Assembly (NCBI GenBank): GCA_034509425.1
Contig: JAVTVJ010001741.1
Location: 124,001-188,000, forward strand
Source of the DNA: Eopsaltria australis
Taxonomy: Eukaryota; Chordata; Aves; Passeriformes; Petroicidae
Length of the DNA: 64,000 nt
Reading direction: 5' to 3'
Shown in pieces: positions 53,741 to 64,000 of the stretch (position 1 is the stretch's first letter; each line of letters opens with the position of its first letter). The position numbers and the translations under genes were made by a program. The notes below the pieces were generated by a model. That model searched no databases. It was not told the origin of the DNA and saw nothing but the letters and a program-made list of their open reading frames with translations.

Positions 53741-55230
53741 CTAAGGGGAAGATATCAAGAAGAAGGGTCTCAGTGATTTTTCTTGATGACTGTCGAAGTT
53801 TGGAGTTTTCTTTTTCCTTCTCTTCCACGCTGATCTCTGTGGAGCAGCGTCTGTTGGTGGATGCGTCTGGGTCTGTTCTGGTGGATGTGTTGGGTGGAAA
53901 GTCATGACACCTACGAACTTCAGCCGTCGTGGTTCAAGCAACTGGTCGTCTGGGATCGCCTCTGATGGTGTTTCCAGTGGCATGGGTGGTGATGGAGGGC
54001 AGGACACAGTAGATTCAGCTTTTAATTTCTTTGAGGAGCGCGGTGCTGGTCCGCGCTCCCTGACGCGTTTCCCAAATGGGATGGAGCATGTGGTGTCCAG
54101 GAGCCTGTGGAAGACTTAGGTGGAAGATGATTAGAACTGTTCAGCAAGCTTTGAAGCTGCTGCTTCCATATCTTTTCCCACACCCAATACTGAATCTTAA
54201 CTAAAATACCTGTCATGATTTTTTTTATATTAGATGGGACCAGCACTCTTTTAAAGGGAGGAGAATTTCTCCCAAGCTCTCTCTCTACCTTGCAAAGCTC
54301 TTGCAAGGCTGCAGGTGACTGTGATTCCCATCGTGGGTTGTTACTCTGAGGGCTGTGCACACCTGATGCCACTGCAGGGTCTGGCTGACCGGCTGCATCG
54401 CAGGTTCCGGCTTCTCCACTTTTTGGCCCCCAATCATGGGGTGTGAAAGAGAGGGCGTGGGAATTTGTGAGTGGGCGGTGGTTAGGGGCGGGACTGCAGT
54501 TGATATGAGCAGTCCAGGGGCGCGGTGGGGCGGGGATCTCCCTCGGGCTGAGGCGGGGACCTGTGGTGCAAGGGGAGGGACCCGACGCGAAGACATCATC
54601 GGCCGCGGGGGGGGAACCCGACGCAGGGCCAATCAACGCGAAGGGGAAGGAACCGTGGGAGGAGCAGGGAGGATTTGCGGGCTTTTGGCGTGAGACTGCG
54701 CAGTGGGTGCAAGGGTGGCGGCACGGCGCCACGAGGCCGCCACCATCTTTAAACTCGGAACAATGGGGGAGCACAGCCGGCGCGAGTTTGGCTGAGGGCT
54801 CGGAGAAAGGGTTTGGGGTAAAGTTCGCTATGAGGGAATCAGTCTCATAGCGGGGAGAACCGAGGGGCGCACTTTCCTGCAGCGGGGAAGAGGGATTGGG
54901 AAAAGGGGAATTAGAAACACGGGATGGGTGAATCAGGGATTCTGAATTTTCCCAACAATTACGCAAAGTATAACAAATTAAAATCAACAACGGGAAAAAT
55001 TTTAGGACAGAAACATCACCCCCTCTCTCCACTGCCTCTAAACGTTTTTCTACTAAGTCCCAAAAACTCAGAGTTTTAACAGAAGAGGCAGAAGCAAAAG
55101 GGACGTTAACAAAAATCCACTTAATAAAACGTTTCCAAGCCCGCTTATTAGCTTTCCCATTTTTTAACTTTAGGGTCTCTTTAACTTGGACATAAAACTC
55201 CTTCTCTATTCAGGACAACCTAATACCCAT
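53741..55230 (-). pseudogene. gag: ERV-E gag-like frame, broken near its start
   Basis: The ATG at 55230 begins MGIRLS, and codon 7 is TGA (55210-55212), where ERV-F has CGA. After the stop the same frame is open down to 54022, about 400 codons from the start. It covers a matrix-like domain (RGGDVSVLKFFPLLILICYT), a long proline/serine-rich region and WVWEKIWKQQLQSLLNSSN. A length difference of about 14 bp from ERV-F near 54030-54060 changes the frame, and the final segment (KRRKKKTPNFDSHQEKSLRP, ending at 53741) lies in another frame. No capsid or nucleocapsid follows. Confidence 0.85.
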
Positions 55231-55669
55231 TGTCTCCGAATAAAAGCCTCCTTACTCTTTTTTTTTTTACAGCACAACGAAGCGAAAAACTCCCCCCGGA
55301 GCCTAATTCCCGCCGCCTATCGCGGACCGAACCTCTCCGCCTGTGCGCGGATCCCGGGTCTTTTCCCACCGCGTCTCGCGGCCACCGAACCTCACCGCTT
55401 GCGCGCGGTTCTTGGTTCCTCAATCCCGGCTTCAGTTGCCGATCGCGGCTCTGGAGGAAGAGAAAACATTTAAAAGAGCAAGGGTCTCTGGGTTCGTCAG
55501 TCCGCCCAGCTAGCGTACACGCTTCAGACGCTCCAGAACGGTTAATGACAGCCCTTCCAAGTCCACCAGTAGAACGTGGAGGACCTTTCAGGGGAGCGGC
55601 GTCCCGAAGGCGCAGTCCGGATCGCTGCTGCGTATCCAGGTCGCTCGCAGGGAACTACGAAGAATCGAA

Positions 55670-55688
55670 GTCCATGTTCGGTGCGCCA
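55670..55688 (-). other. ERV-E primer binding site, tRNA-Lys-like
   Basis: On the minus strand TGGCGCACCGAACATGGAC resembles the tRNA-Lys3 site but has one extra base and one or two mismatches. Confidence 0.65.
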
Positions 55689-55691
55689 CTT

Positions 55692-56272
55692 TGTTGCGTT
55701 CCCTGTTTTATCCCACCCCGGTACCGGCAGCAGAGCGCTAGCGTGAACCTGGGCGGCCGTTCGTATTCTAGAAGGCTTCCCCGGTGAGCCGATGAGGGCA
55801 CCGCTAGTCTGCGTCCCGGTCTGAGGAGATGTTGCCCTCAGAGCACGGCGAAATAGCAGAGAACTCCCAGAGAAGGAGGGCTCTTAGTGTGTGAATTCGG
55901 TAGGTTTATTACCTCCAAGGGGCACAGAGACCAAGAGCCAAGAACAGCTCATTACATGGGTATTTAAGGGAGGAACAACATCCAATAAACTGAGGGCGAA
56001 GGGGCAATACATGGGAGGGGCCGGGGTACATGGTCGAATGGGGTTTAGGGAGGGGAGGGGGAAGAGAGAACAACAAATGAACAAGGGAGTGACAGGGAAT
56101 TTCCCAGAACGGGGAAACATAACAGACAAATCAAGGAACCAATAGCAGGAACTTGGGGTTCGTGGCTTGGTGGTCCAAACCACTGCCTCTGGGAGCTTCG
56201 GGGGGAAACTCTCGGTCTGTGGAACATGCCACTGGAGGTCCTTGTCTTTCCTGGTTCCGAACCACCGCAACA
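55692..56272 (-). repeat. ERV-E 5' LTR (581 bp)
   Basis: Nearly identical to 52934-53514 (about 0.9% different by hand), followed by ATGTTG at 56273-56278. Confidence 0.93.
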
Positions 56273-56278
56273 ATGTTG

Positions 56279-58787
56279 TAGACGTGTTAAGATACTCTTA
56301 AAACTTAATGGGCCATTCAAGAAAAAAAGGGAAATGTGGACTTTAGCAGCAATCTTTCCACTTAAATTTCTAATTTTGTGGGAGAGTAGAACAAAAGGAA
56401 TTAATATTGGTGCTTATTGTAGGACAAAAATTCTTACTTTGTGCTTATGTCTAGAAATGTTTACTTAGCATATTACAAATAGTAGAATATGGCCTTATGC
56501 CATAGATTTTGATTAATTTTTTTAATATAAATGAAAACACCTCACCTTAGGTCAACTTCAGGTAACACTCATGAACACTTCAGAAAACTTTAAAAAAACC
56601 CAAATAGCTTCCATTAAGTAATTCTCCAGAGTATTTGTCTGTTTCAAATACATTTTTAGTTCTCTAATCCCCATGTTTTAAATTTAGAAAAACAACCTAC
56701 CTTTGCAAACAAAAAACCAAATCTGGCTTATAAGGGAAACATTTGGAGACACTAAAAAGACTGAGAATTCAGGTAATGTGATAGAAACCACTTATGCTCC
56801 CAAACATTTCAATACCTGATTTGTAGGGTTAGATGCTTAGAAGTGTAGAGCTTACATCTAGCTTGGGAATCCTTATTGCTGTCTAGTTTTAGAAACATTG
56901 CTTTTTCTACATAGTAAGTAATCAAAAACACAGGACCTAACAAATTACAGACCTTTAGGAATCCCATTTTTAATGATTTATTTATTATAAAGTTATTATA
57001 AAGTGAAAATTTTGATAGAAAAATGTAAACATCAGGAAATGTACATTCAGGTTAAATGAAGGTGAATCTGTCTTCCTCATGCTTGATTAGTCTATGTCAT
57101 GGTACCATTATTCTGTCTCTCTTAAAGGGATCACGGTCTCATGGTAAAGAAATCTGTGTGAAGATGTTATTATCTTATTTGGATGGACTTCTGTCACTCT
57201 TTGTAGACAGTATGAAAAGCAAGCTATCCCTTAATGGGACTGAAACATCTTTGTGTGTGGTGCTTCTGCCTCTGCCTGTTAATAAGGCTGCATAAGCCTT
57301 ATGAAAATGTCTGTCCAGTTATTTGTAGTTTTGCTGAAATTTAGACTAAGGTGACCTTTAATTCCAGTTGAATTGGTCTTGGTAAGCTTTTGGTTTAAGT
57401 TTAGAATGGTTAAGAAAACAGGTTTAGAGGGGGGGAAATGTTTTTTGTTATTCTTATTTTAAACATATTTTAAAAGAGTACAGAGTTGCCTTGTGCAGGT
57501 TTTTACCTAAATTTGGTCAAGTTGTAAACTTCTGGAAAAATGCTGTTTCAAAGACTGAACTGTCAACATATTTAATTCGTACCAGATTTCTGTCCATAAC
57601 AGACATACTCCAACCACACAGGCTTTCCACACTTCCATCTGTACACTTTACATGACAGGATGACTGAGAAGCCTGTCTTTCTTTTCCTCCCCCCAAATTA
57701 TACTTCCTATCTACACAGTATGGAAAAGGAAGTAGCTACAATCTAGTGGTGGGAGGAGGATATGGTCTGGATCTTCTTGGAAGTCTTAGAAGCAGAACAT
57801 GTCAGAGATATAGCTGAAGGTGTAATGTGTTAGCTGTATATGCATTATTGGGCTCTTTTTTTGAGTGGAAATGGCAATGAAATACTGCTGCTTATTAACT
57901 CACATTTATGGCTGTGGTGGTGTTTGTGGCAGATTAAATGGGGTGAAACTGAGCAGTAAGGTACTTCAGTTTATGTGTGGGAAAACACTAGACTTCTGGT
58001 TCCTTCTGTCTGGTTTATAAATGTGTCTCCAAATGTACAGATATATATAGAATTCCTACTCCTTAGAAGGCTTAAGTTATTTTTCATTGTCTGTTTTCTG
58101 GTTCAAATTGGAAGATTTTCAATTATCAAACAGGTTAAACAATATCCATTTACTGGCAGTATGATTAATTTTTGTACTTAAGTGGAATATTAATGTATAA
58201 TTAAAATGAATGTATACTTTTTATCCAGATTTTTTTAGTAAATTATCAATTTTGAATAGATACTATTTTAACATTCTCTCTCATGTGATTATGATAGTTA
58301 TCATGGCTTTCCTACCCACTTCACCACTTTGTGAATGGATGGCATTTGAAAAAGCTCCCGTGATTTTATGTGTTAAAATAAGTTGCAGAGAACTGTAATG
58401 TGAATGTATGACTTTTATTAGCATAAAGTGGATTCTTCTGTAGCAGAGACAGTAGAAGTATGAAGTAATAGGAAGGTACTTCTCATCACCATGGATCTTG
58501 CAAAAGGTCTTTTATCTGTCTTATGGGGTTGTTGTTGTCAGTCTGAACATTTTTCTGTGCACAGGAACTCAGAAGTGATTTTTCTGTCTCTATTTTTAAT
58601 TTCTTTGAATATCTTCTGTTCCTTTTTTGGAAGCTCAGTTTTGTCCAGATGCATTTTTCTGTGTATTTGAAAAGAATACCTGAAATTCCTACAGAATTTT
58701 GCACAAATAACGGCCAAGTTATTTGTTCAAGTTGTCCAAATGGACAAAGCATGAACCCAGCAAGTAAAAAATAACTAAACACTAGTG
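56279..58787. other. Gene-free host sequence between ERV-E and ERV-F
   Basis: AT-rich, no exons or transposons recognised. Frames of 60-100 codons on both strands lack motifs. Confidence 0.55.
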
Positions 58788-58793
58788 TATGCA
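58788..58793. repeat. Target site duplication of ERV-F (TATGCA)
   Basis: Exact match with 62125-62130. Confidence 0.93.
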
Positions 58794-59365
58794 TGTTGCG
58801 TTCCCTGCTTCGGTCCCACCCTGGTACCGGCAGCAGAGTCCTAGCGCTACCCTAGGAAGTCGTTCGCGATCGGGAAGACTTCCTCGGAGTGCCGACAATG
58901 GGCACAGCTGGCCCGCATTCGGTCCGGGGAGGTGTTGCCCCCGGAGCGTGGTGAAACAGCAAAGAACTACCAGAGAAGGAGGTCTCTTGGTATGTGATTT
59001 CGGTAGGTTTAGTGCCTCCAAAGGGAGCACATGAACCAAGAGCCAAGAGCAGCTTATTACATCGGTATTTAAGGGAGGAACAACACCCAATAGGATGAGG
59101 GCAGGGGACAATACAGGGGAGGGGCTGGGGTACATGATCAAATGGGGTTTAGGGAGGGGAGGGGAACAGAGAGAACAACGAATAAACTATGGAGTGACAG
59201 GGAATTTCCCAGAGCGGGAATACATAACAGACAAGTCCAGTAACCAATAGCAGGAGCTTGGGTCCGTGGATTGGTGGTCCAACTGCTGCCCCAGGGAGCT
59301 CCGGGGGGAAACCCTCTGTCCGTGGAACCTGTCCGGAAGTCCTCTGGTTCCAAACCACCGCAACA
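58794..59365 (-). repeat. ERV-F 3' LTR (572 bp)
   Basis: TGTTGCGTTCC...ACCGCAACA; related to but clearly different from the ERV-E LTRs. Confidence 0.92.
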
Positions 59366-59548
59366 TCTCCCCCTGTCTTTTTACTTAAAGAAAGTGATTT
59401 GTTAGTACAATGAAGATAATAACTAAAATCCAAAGCAAAGTCTTGAAAATCTGCAAATAAACAAACAAACATTGTTAAATCATTGTCTCTCTGCAGGACT
59501 GGGAATGATTGGGGTATGGGAGGTACATGGGGTAGGTTTCAGGAGAGT

Positions 59549-61059
59549 CTAAGGGGAAGATATCAAGAAGAAGGGTCTCAGTGATTTTTCTTGATGACTG
59601 TCGAAGTTTGGAGTTTTCTTTTTCCTTCTCTTCCACGCTGATCTCTGTGGAGCAGCCTCTGTTGGTGGATGCGACTGGATCTGCTCTGGTGGATGTGTTG
59701 GGTGGAGAGTTGTGATGCCTACTAACTTCAGCCATCGTGGTTCAAGTGACTGGTCATCTGGGATTGCCTCTGATGGGGTCTCTAGTGGCATGGGTGGTGA
59801 TGGAGAGCAGGACACAGTGGATTCAGCTTTTAATTTCTTTGAGGAGCACGGTGCCGATCCGTTTCCCGAATGGGATGGGGCATGTGGTGTCCAGGAGCCT
59901 GTGGAAGACTTAGGTGGAGGATGATTAGAACTGTTCAGCAGGCTTTGAAGCTGCTGCTTCCATATCTTTTCCCACACCCAATACTGAACCTTAACTAAAA
60001 TGCCTGTCAGGATTGTTTTTATGTCAGATGGGACCAGCACTCTTTTAAAGTGAGGAGAATCTCTCCCAAGCTCTCTCTCCACTTTGCTAGGTTCTTGCAA
60101 GGCTGCAGGTGACTGTGATTCCCATCGTGGGTTGTTACCCTGAGGGCTGTGCACACCTGATGCCACTGCAGGGTCTGGCTGACTGGCTGCATCACAGGCT
60201 TCAGCCTCCCCACTTTTTGGCCCCCAATCCTGGGGTGTGAATGAGGGAGCGTGGGGATCTGGAAGTGGGCGGTGGTCAGGGGTGGGACTGCAGTTGATAC
60301 GAGCAGTCCAGGCGCGGGGTGGGGCGGGGATCTCCCTCGGGCTGGGGCAGGGACCTCCGGCGCGAGGGGAGGGACCCGACGCGAAGACATCATCGGCCGC
60401 GGGGGGGGAACCCGACGCGAAGACATCATCGGCCGAGGGGGGGAACCCGACGCGGGGTCAATCGACGCGAAGGGGAAGGAGCCGTGGGAGGAGTTGGGAG
60501 GATTCGCGGGCTTTCGGCGTGAGACTGCGCAGTGGGCGCAGGGGTGTAGGCACGGCGCCACGAGGCCGCCGCCATCTTTAAACTCGGAACAATGGGGGAG
60601 CGCAGCCGGCACGAGTTTGGCTGTGGGCTCGGAGAAAGGGTTTGGGGTGAAGCTCGCTATGAGGGAATCAGTCTCATAGTGGGGAGAACTGAGGGGCGTG
60701 CTTCCCTGTAGCGGGGAAGAGGGATTGGGAAAAGGGAAATTAGGAACGTGGGGTGGGTGAGTCGGGGATTTCGAACTTTCAGGACAATTACGCAAAGTAT
60801 AACAAATTAAAATCAACAACGGGAAAAATTTTCGGACAGAAACATCACCCCCTCTCTCCACTGCCTCTAATCGTTTTTCTACTAACTCCCAAAAACCCAG
60901 AGTTTTAACAGAAGAAGCAGAAGCAAGAGGGACATAGGCAAAGATCCATTTAACAAAACGTTTCCAAGCCCTCTTATTAGCGTTCCCGTTTTTTAACTTT
61001 AGGGTCTCTTTAACTTGGACATAAAACTCCTGCTCTATTCGGGACAGCTTAATACCCAT
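59549..61059 (-). pseudogene. gag: ERV-F gag-like frame with frameshift
   Basis: The ATG at 61059 (MGIKLSR, N-terminal glycine suited to myristoylation) opens 346 codons to a stop at 60019: a matrix-like domain, then a proline-rich region with a duplicated RPMMSSRRVPP phrase. A second frame (60166-59549) overlaps it. That frame carries the continuation found in frame in ERV-E (WVWEKIWKQQLQSLLNSSN) and ends with the basic KRRKKKTPNFDSH segment just before the polypurine tract. A small indel near 60160-60250 therefore breaks the frame. Unlike ERV-E, codon 7 is sense. Capsid, nucleocapsid and everything downstream are absent. Confidence 0.85.
60374..60445 (-). repeat. 36-bp tandem duplication in ERV-F gag
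   Basis: Two units containing ACCCGACGCGAAGACATCAT followed by CGGCCG and a G-run, in frame. ERV-E has one unit. It doubles a 12-residue proline/arginine-rich phrase. Confidence 0.85.
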
Positions 61060-61536
61060 TGTCTCCGAATAAAAGCCTCCTTGCTCTTTTTATACGGTAC
61101 AAAACTCTCCCTCGAGCCTGATTCCCGCTGCCTATCGCGGATTAGACCTCACAGTCTGCGCTCGGTTCTCGGTGGCTTTCCCGCCGCTATCACGGGCACC
61201 GAGCTTCGCCGCCGCGCGCGGATCCTGGTCCTTTCCCACCGCGCCCCGCAGCCGCCAAACCTCACCGCTCCGTGTGGGTGTTGGTTCCTCGATCCCGGCT
61301 TCAGTTGCCGTAACCGGCTCCGGAGGGAGAAACATCCAAAAGAGCAAGGGTCTCTGGTCTCGTCAGTCCGCTCAGCTAGCGTACACACTTCAGACGCTCC
61401 AGAACGGTTGCTGACGGCCCCTGCAAGCCCCCCGCTAAAACGCGGAAGTTCTCGCTAGGGGAGCGACGTCCCGAAGGCGCAGTCCGGACCGCTGCTGCAT
61501 ATCCAGGTCGCTCGCAGGGAACCCCGAGAGGTTGGA

Positions 61537-61555
61537 GTCTCTGTTCGGTGCGCCA
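61537..61555 (-). other. ERV-F primer binding site, tRNA-Lys-like
   Basis: On the minus strand TGGCGCACCGAACAGAGAC. It is the tRNA-Lys3 type with the same extra base as in ERV-E, three bases from the LTR. Confidence 0.65.
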
Positions 61556-61558
61556 CTT

Positions 61559-62124
61559 TGTTGCGTTCCCTGCTTTGGTCCCACCCTGGTACCGGCAGCG
61601 GAGTCCCAGCGCTACCCTAGGAAGCCGTTCGCGATCTGGAAGACTTCCTCGAAATGCCTACTTCGGGCACAGCTGGCCCGCGTTCGGTCCGGGGAGGTGT
61701 TGCCCCCGGAGCGTGGTGAAACAGCAAAGAACTACCAGAGAAGGAGGTCTCTTGGTATGTGATTTCGGTAGGTTTATTGCCTCCAAAGGGAGCACATGAA
61801 CCAAGAGCAGCTTATTACATCGGTATTTAAGGGAGGAACAATACCCAATAGGATGAGGGCAGGGGGGCAATACAGGGGAGGGGTTGGGGTGCATGATCAA
61901 ATGGGGTTTAGGGAGGGGAGGGGAACAGAGAGAACAACGAATTAACTATGGAGTGACAGGGAATTTCCCAGAGCGGGAATACATAACAGACAAGTCCAGT
62001 AACCAATAGCAGGAGCTTGGGTCCGTGGATTGGTGGTCCAACTGCTGCCCCAGGGAGCTCCGGGGGGAAACCCTCTGTCCGTGGAACCTGTCCGGAAGTC
62101 CTCTGGTTCCGAACCACCGCAACA
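61559..62124 (-). repeat. ERV-F 5' LTR (566 bp)
   Basis: Partner of 58794-59365, followed by TATGCA at 62125-62130. Confidence 0.92.
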
Positions 62125-62130
62125 TATGCA

Positions 62131-63166
62131 CCCTAGGTTCCCTTAGGAAAACAAAAAATATTGTTTGATCTGTTTAACTCTACAGAGAAACATTTAACAA
62201 CTTGCTTTCTGTATTCAACTGCCAAATCTTAAGTAATGCAGGATAATTTCCTGTAGAAATGCAGGTTGCTTCACAGTTGCATTGTAGTCCTAGCAGAGTA
62301 TTCAAAACTATTACTCCGGTTTCAAAACAGGAGATGCTTGTGCAGGTCATAGTGAATTTTTCACTTCAGAAGGGAGGAGGAAATCTCATTTTAAAATAGT
62401 TCCCAAAATTGCTCTCTAGTAACCATTTAGTGGATCTATATAAGAACAGTTTGTCCTCCAAAGTTGTCATGAAATTTAAGATATGTTGGTCTCCTGTGCC
62501 TTTTCAAGCCTGTGTGGGCCTATAAAATTTTAAGTTTCTTGAAGGAATATTGAGTAATTGGAAATTCTTTTGTTAAAGTTCATTTGTGTCTCTTCAGTTT
62601 TGTGGTTGCTTTATGCACAGCTGCAGTCAATTCTTGAGAGTCCTCATTTAAACTTATGAATGTGCATCTACCTATGTATTTGCTGGCAAATTTCTGCAGG
62701 GCTTCTTTATGCTCCCTTCTGCCTTTTCCCTGCACTGCTTTAAAAAGATAATCACTAAGCTCTTCTTTCATTTGAATGCTTATAAAAATTGCAGGAGGTA
62801 TTATTACAGGTCTCTTTGCAGAAACCTGTAATTAAAGGAGGACCTGTATTCCTGCTGTGGTTGGGTTTTATTTTTTCTTTTTCTTCAGACTGCTATTTGA
62901 TGATGTTCAGGTAGGAGGAATTTTGCAGCCATTAGTAAAGTCATGTTCCTTGAGTGATCATCTGGTAGTTTCTTCCCTGAATATCTGTTCTCTTATGATA
63001 GATGCATGGCTGGTACCTGCCTACTTTATCTATATGATTGCAAGTTTCTTTAATCAAAGCAGTGACCATCAGTTCTGTTAAATCTGGATTTTAAATGCTT
63101 CTTCTATGTGTGGGTGCCACCTTAGTTGCACAAACCAGGGACCCAGTCTATTTCCACTTACAGATC
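62131..63166. other. Gene-free host sequence
   Basis: AT-rich; no exon or transposon recognised. Confidence 0.5.
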
Positions 63167-64000
63167 AAAGAATCATAGAACGGTTTGGGTTGGAAGGGAC
63201 CTTAAAGCTCATCTAGTTCCAACACTTTCTCCTGGTCAGGGACACCTCCCACTAAACCAAGTTGTTCAAAGCCCCATCTGTTATGATCCAGTTGGTAAAA
63301 TGTTAGGATCTAGTTATTAAGGTTCTTAGAAATACCCCTGCCCGAATTAAGGTGCAAATGAGACCATATGCCAGTGACAATAGCAAAGGTTTTATTTGAC
63401 AGTAAACATGAAAGAGAGAGAGAGAGAGAGAAAGAAATAAGAAATAGGTGGGGGGGACAGAGAGAGAGAGAGTAACAGGGACAGAATAAAGAAAATATCA
63501 CCACTCCGTGGATCTCAACAACGATCTATTGATCCTCTCCAGCTGGTCTCCTTGGTGGTGAAAGTCCCCCCAAAAGTATAGAATCCCATGGGTTTATATA
63601 CCCTTGAGCCAGGTAGCAATGTCTGGGCAAGTCCCCCTGGGGGAGGGAGCCTCAGCTGGGGGGGGGGGAGGGAGCATCCATGTAAACCCGGCTTCTGTGA
63701 GCTGTGCTCTCCCCCCATCCCAAACTTGGCTGCAGCTGGTGGCTTTGGCCTTTTGTGGATGCATATCTCCTCCTCAGTCTGGAATGACTGAACAATGAGC
63801 TTCCCTTTATCTAATCAGCAGTTTGACTTACAGTCCAAAGTCCCAGGCAGTTATCTTCAGGGAAGCTTCTTTGGTTGTAGCTTCTTTATACGGTTTTGGT
63901 TATGATGAGCAAAACTTTATATCAATGTTTGAGGCATGAACTATTTCTGTCTCTGACACCACCCAACCTGGCCTTGAAGTTTTCCAGGGATGGGACATCC
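63167..64000 (-). mobile_element. CR1 LINE 3' end, split by an LTR
   Basis: The plus strand reads AAAGAATCATAGAACGGTTT, TTGGGTTGGAAGGGACCTTA and GGGACACCTCCCACTAAACC, the reverse complement of the avian CR1 3' UTR. It breaks at 63278 and resumes at 63959 with CACCCAACCTGGCCTTGAAG, continuing past the window end. Confidence 0.92.
63279..63958 (-). mobile_element. Solo LTR, 680 bp, inside CR1
   Basis: TGTTATGATCC...CTCTGACA with flanks CCATC (63274-63278) and CCACC (63959-63963), 4 of 5 matching. The CR1 sequence on both sides joins when it is removed. On the minus strand there is an AATAAAACC signal (complement of about 63389-63397) followed by a GA/CT-rich run, and a TATATAAACC box near 63593-63602. 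It is probably related to the LTR at 3498-4176. Confidence 0.88.

Larger units (their letters stand above)
52934..56272 (-). mobile_element. ERV-E, short gag-only provirus (3339 bp)
   Basis: Two 581-bp LTRs differ at only about 5 positions and enclose a 2.2-kb interior: primer site, leader, a gag-like frame and a polypurine tract. There is no capsid homology region, zinc knuckle, protease, pol or env. The exact 6-bp duplication shows a complete integration, not a later deletion of flanks. ERV-F has the same structure. It belongs to the same wider family as ERV-B by its matrix sequence and Lys-type primer site. Confidence 0.93.
58794..62124 (-). mobile_element. ERV-F, second gag-only provirus (3331 bp)
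   Basis: It has the same layout as ERV-E: LTRs at 58794-59365 and 61559-62124, a primer site, a gag-like interior and a polypurine tract at 59366-59382. No capsid, pol or env is present. The LTR pair differs by several percent, including a small length difference at AAGAGCCAAGAGC, so the insertion is older than ERV-E. The exact 6-bp duplication differs from that of ERV-E, which excludes a simple local duplication. Confidence 0.93.

Noticed and set aside
63410..63480. GA-rich tract as an independent microsatellite of interest
   Set aside because: It is part of the 680-bp LTR and has a similar counterpart in the LTR at 3498-4176.

Overview
The window reads as a bird genome. It contains avian CR1 LINE fragments, exons of a vertebrate glucoside xylosyltransferase gene (GXYLT1-like), and many endogenous retroviruses (ERVs) and solo LTRs. 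By my hand tally about 31.6 kb, close to half of the window, is LTR/ERV-derived. That is far above a typical bird autosome and resembles an avian W chromosome or another poorly recombining region, but the sequence alone does not fix the chromosome.

Layout. 1-1026 is the right part of a long LTR, and 6153-7785 is a complete 1.6-kb copy of the same family (TSD TAATC). A CR1 scrap and a 679-bp LTR lie at 3394-4176. A tRNA-Lys(CUU) copy sits inside a 259-bp LTR-like element at 13054-13312. 16704-33647 is a nest of retroviruses, all minus except one solo LTR. The outer provirus ERV-A has a tRNA-Trp primer site, gag, the C-terminus of integrase and a split env. ERV-B, with a tRNA-Lys3 primer site and gag-pro-pol-env, is inserted inside ERV-A env with a perfect 6-bp duplication. 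ERV-B in turn carries a solo LTR in its 3' LTR, another in pol and probably a third in gag.

36458-49804 holds six exons on the plus strand of a GXYLT1-like gene. Splice sites are intact, but there is an in-frame TAG in the fourth visible exon. The upstream exon(s) coding the N-terminus are not seen. Its introns and 3' UTR carry more solo LTRs and a CR1. Downstream, 52934-56272 (ERV-E) and 58794-62124 (ERV-F) are two short proviruses of one family. They have paired LTRs and only a gag-type internal region, and different target duplications show that they inserted independently. The window ends in a CR1 split by a 680-bp solo LTR.

How the parts relate. The host gene is the only cellular protein-coding gene recognised. 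Most retroviral insertions lie antisense to it. ERV-B keeps an uninterrupted 435-codon env although its gag and pol are broken. LTR comparison gives a paradox: the inner ERV-B has more divergent LTRs (about 5%) than the outer ERV-A (about 2%). ERV-E and ERV-F share one deleted architecture and look like a non-autonomous lineage moved by helper proteins. All percentages are hand counts from the printed sequence.
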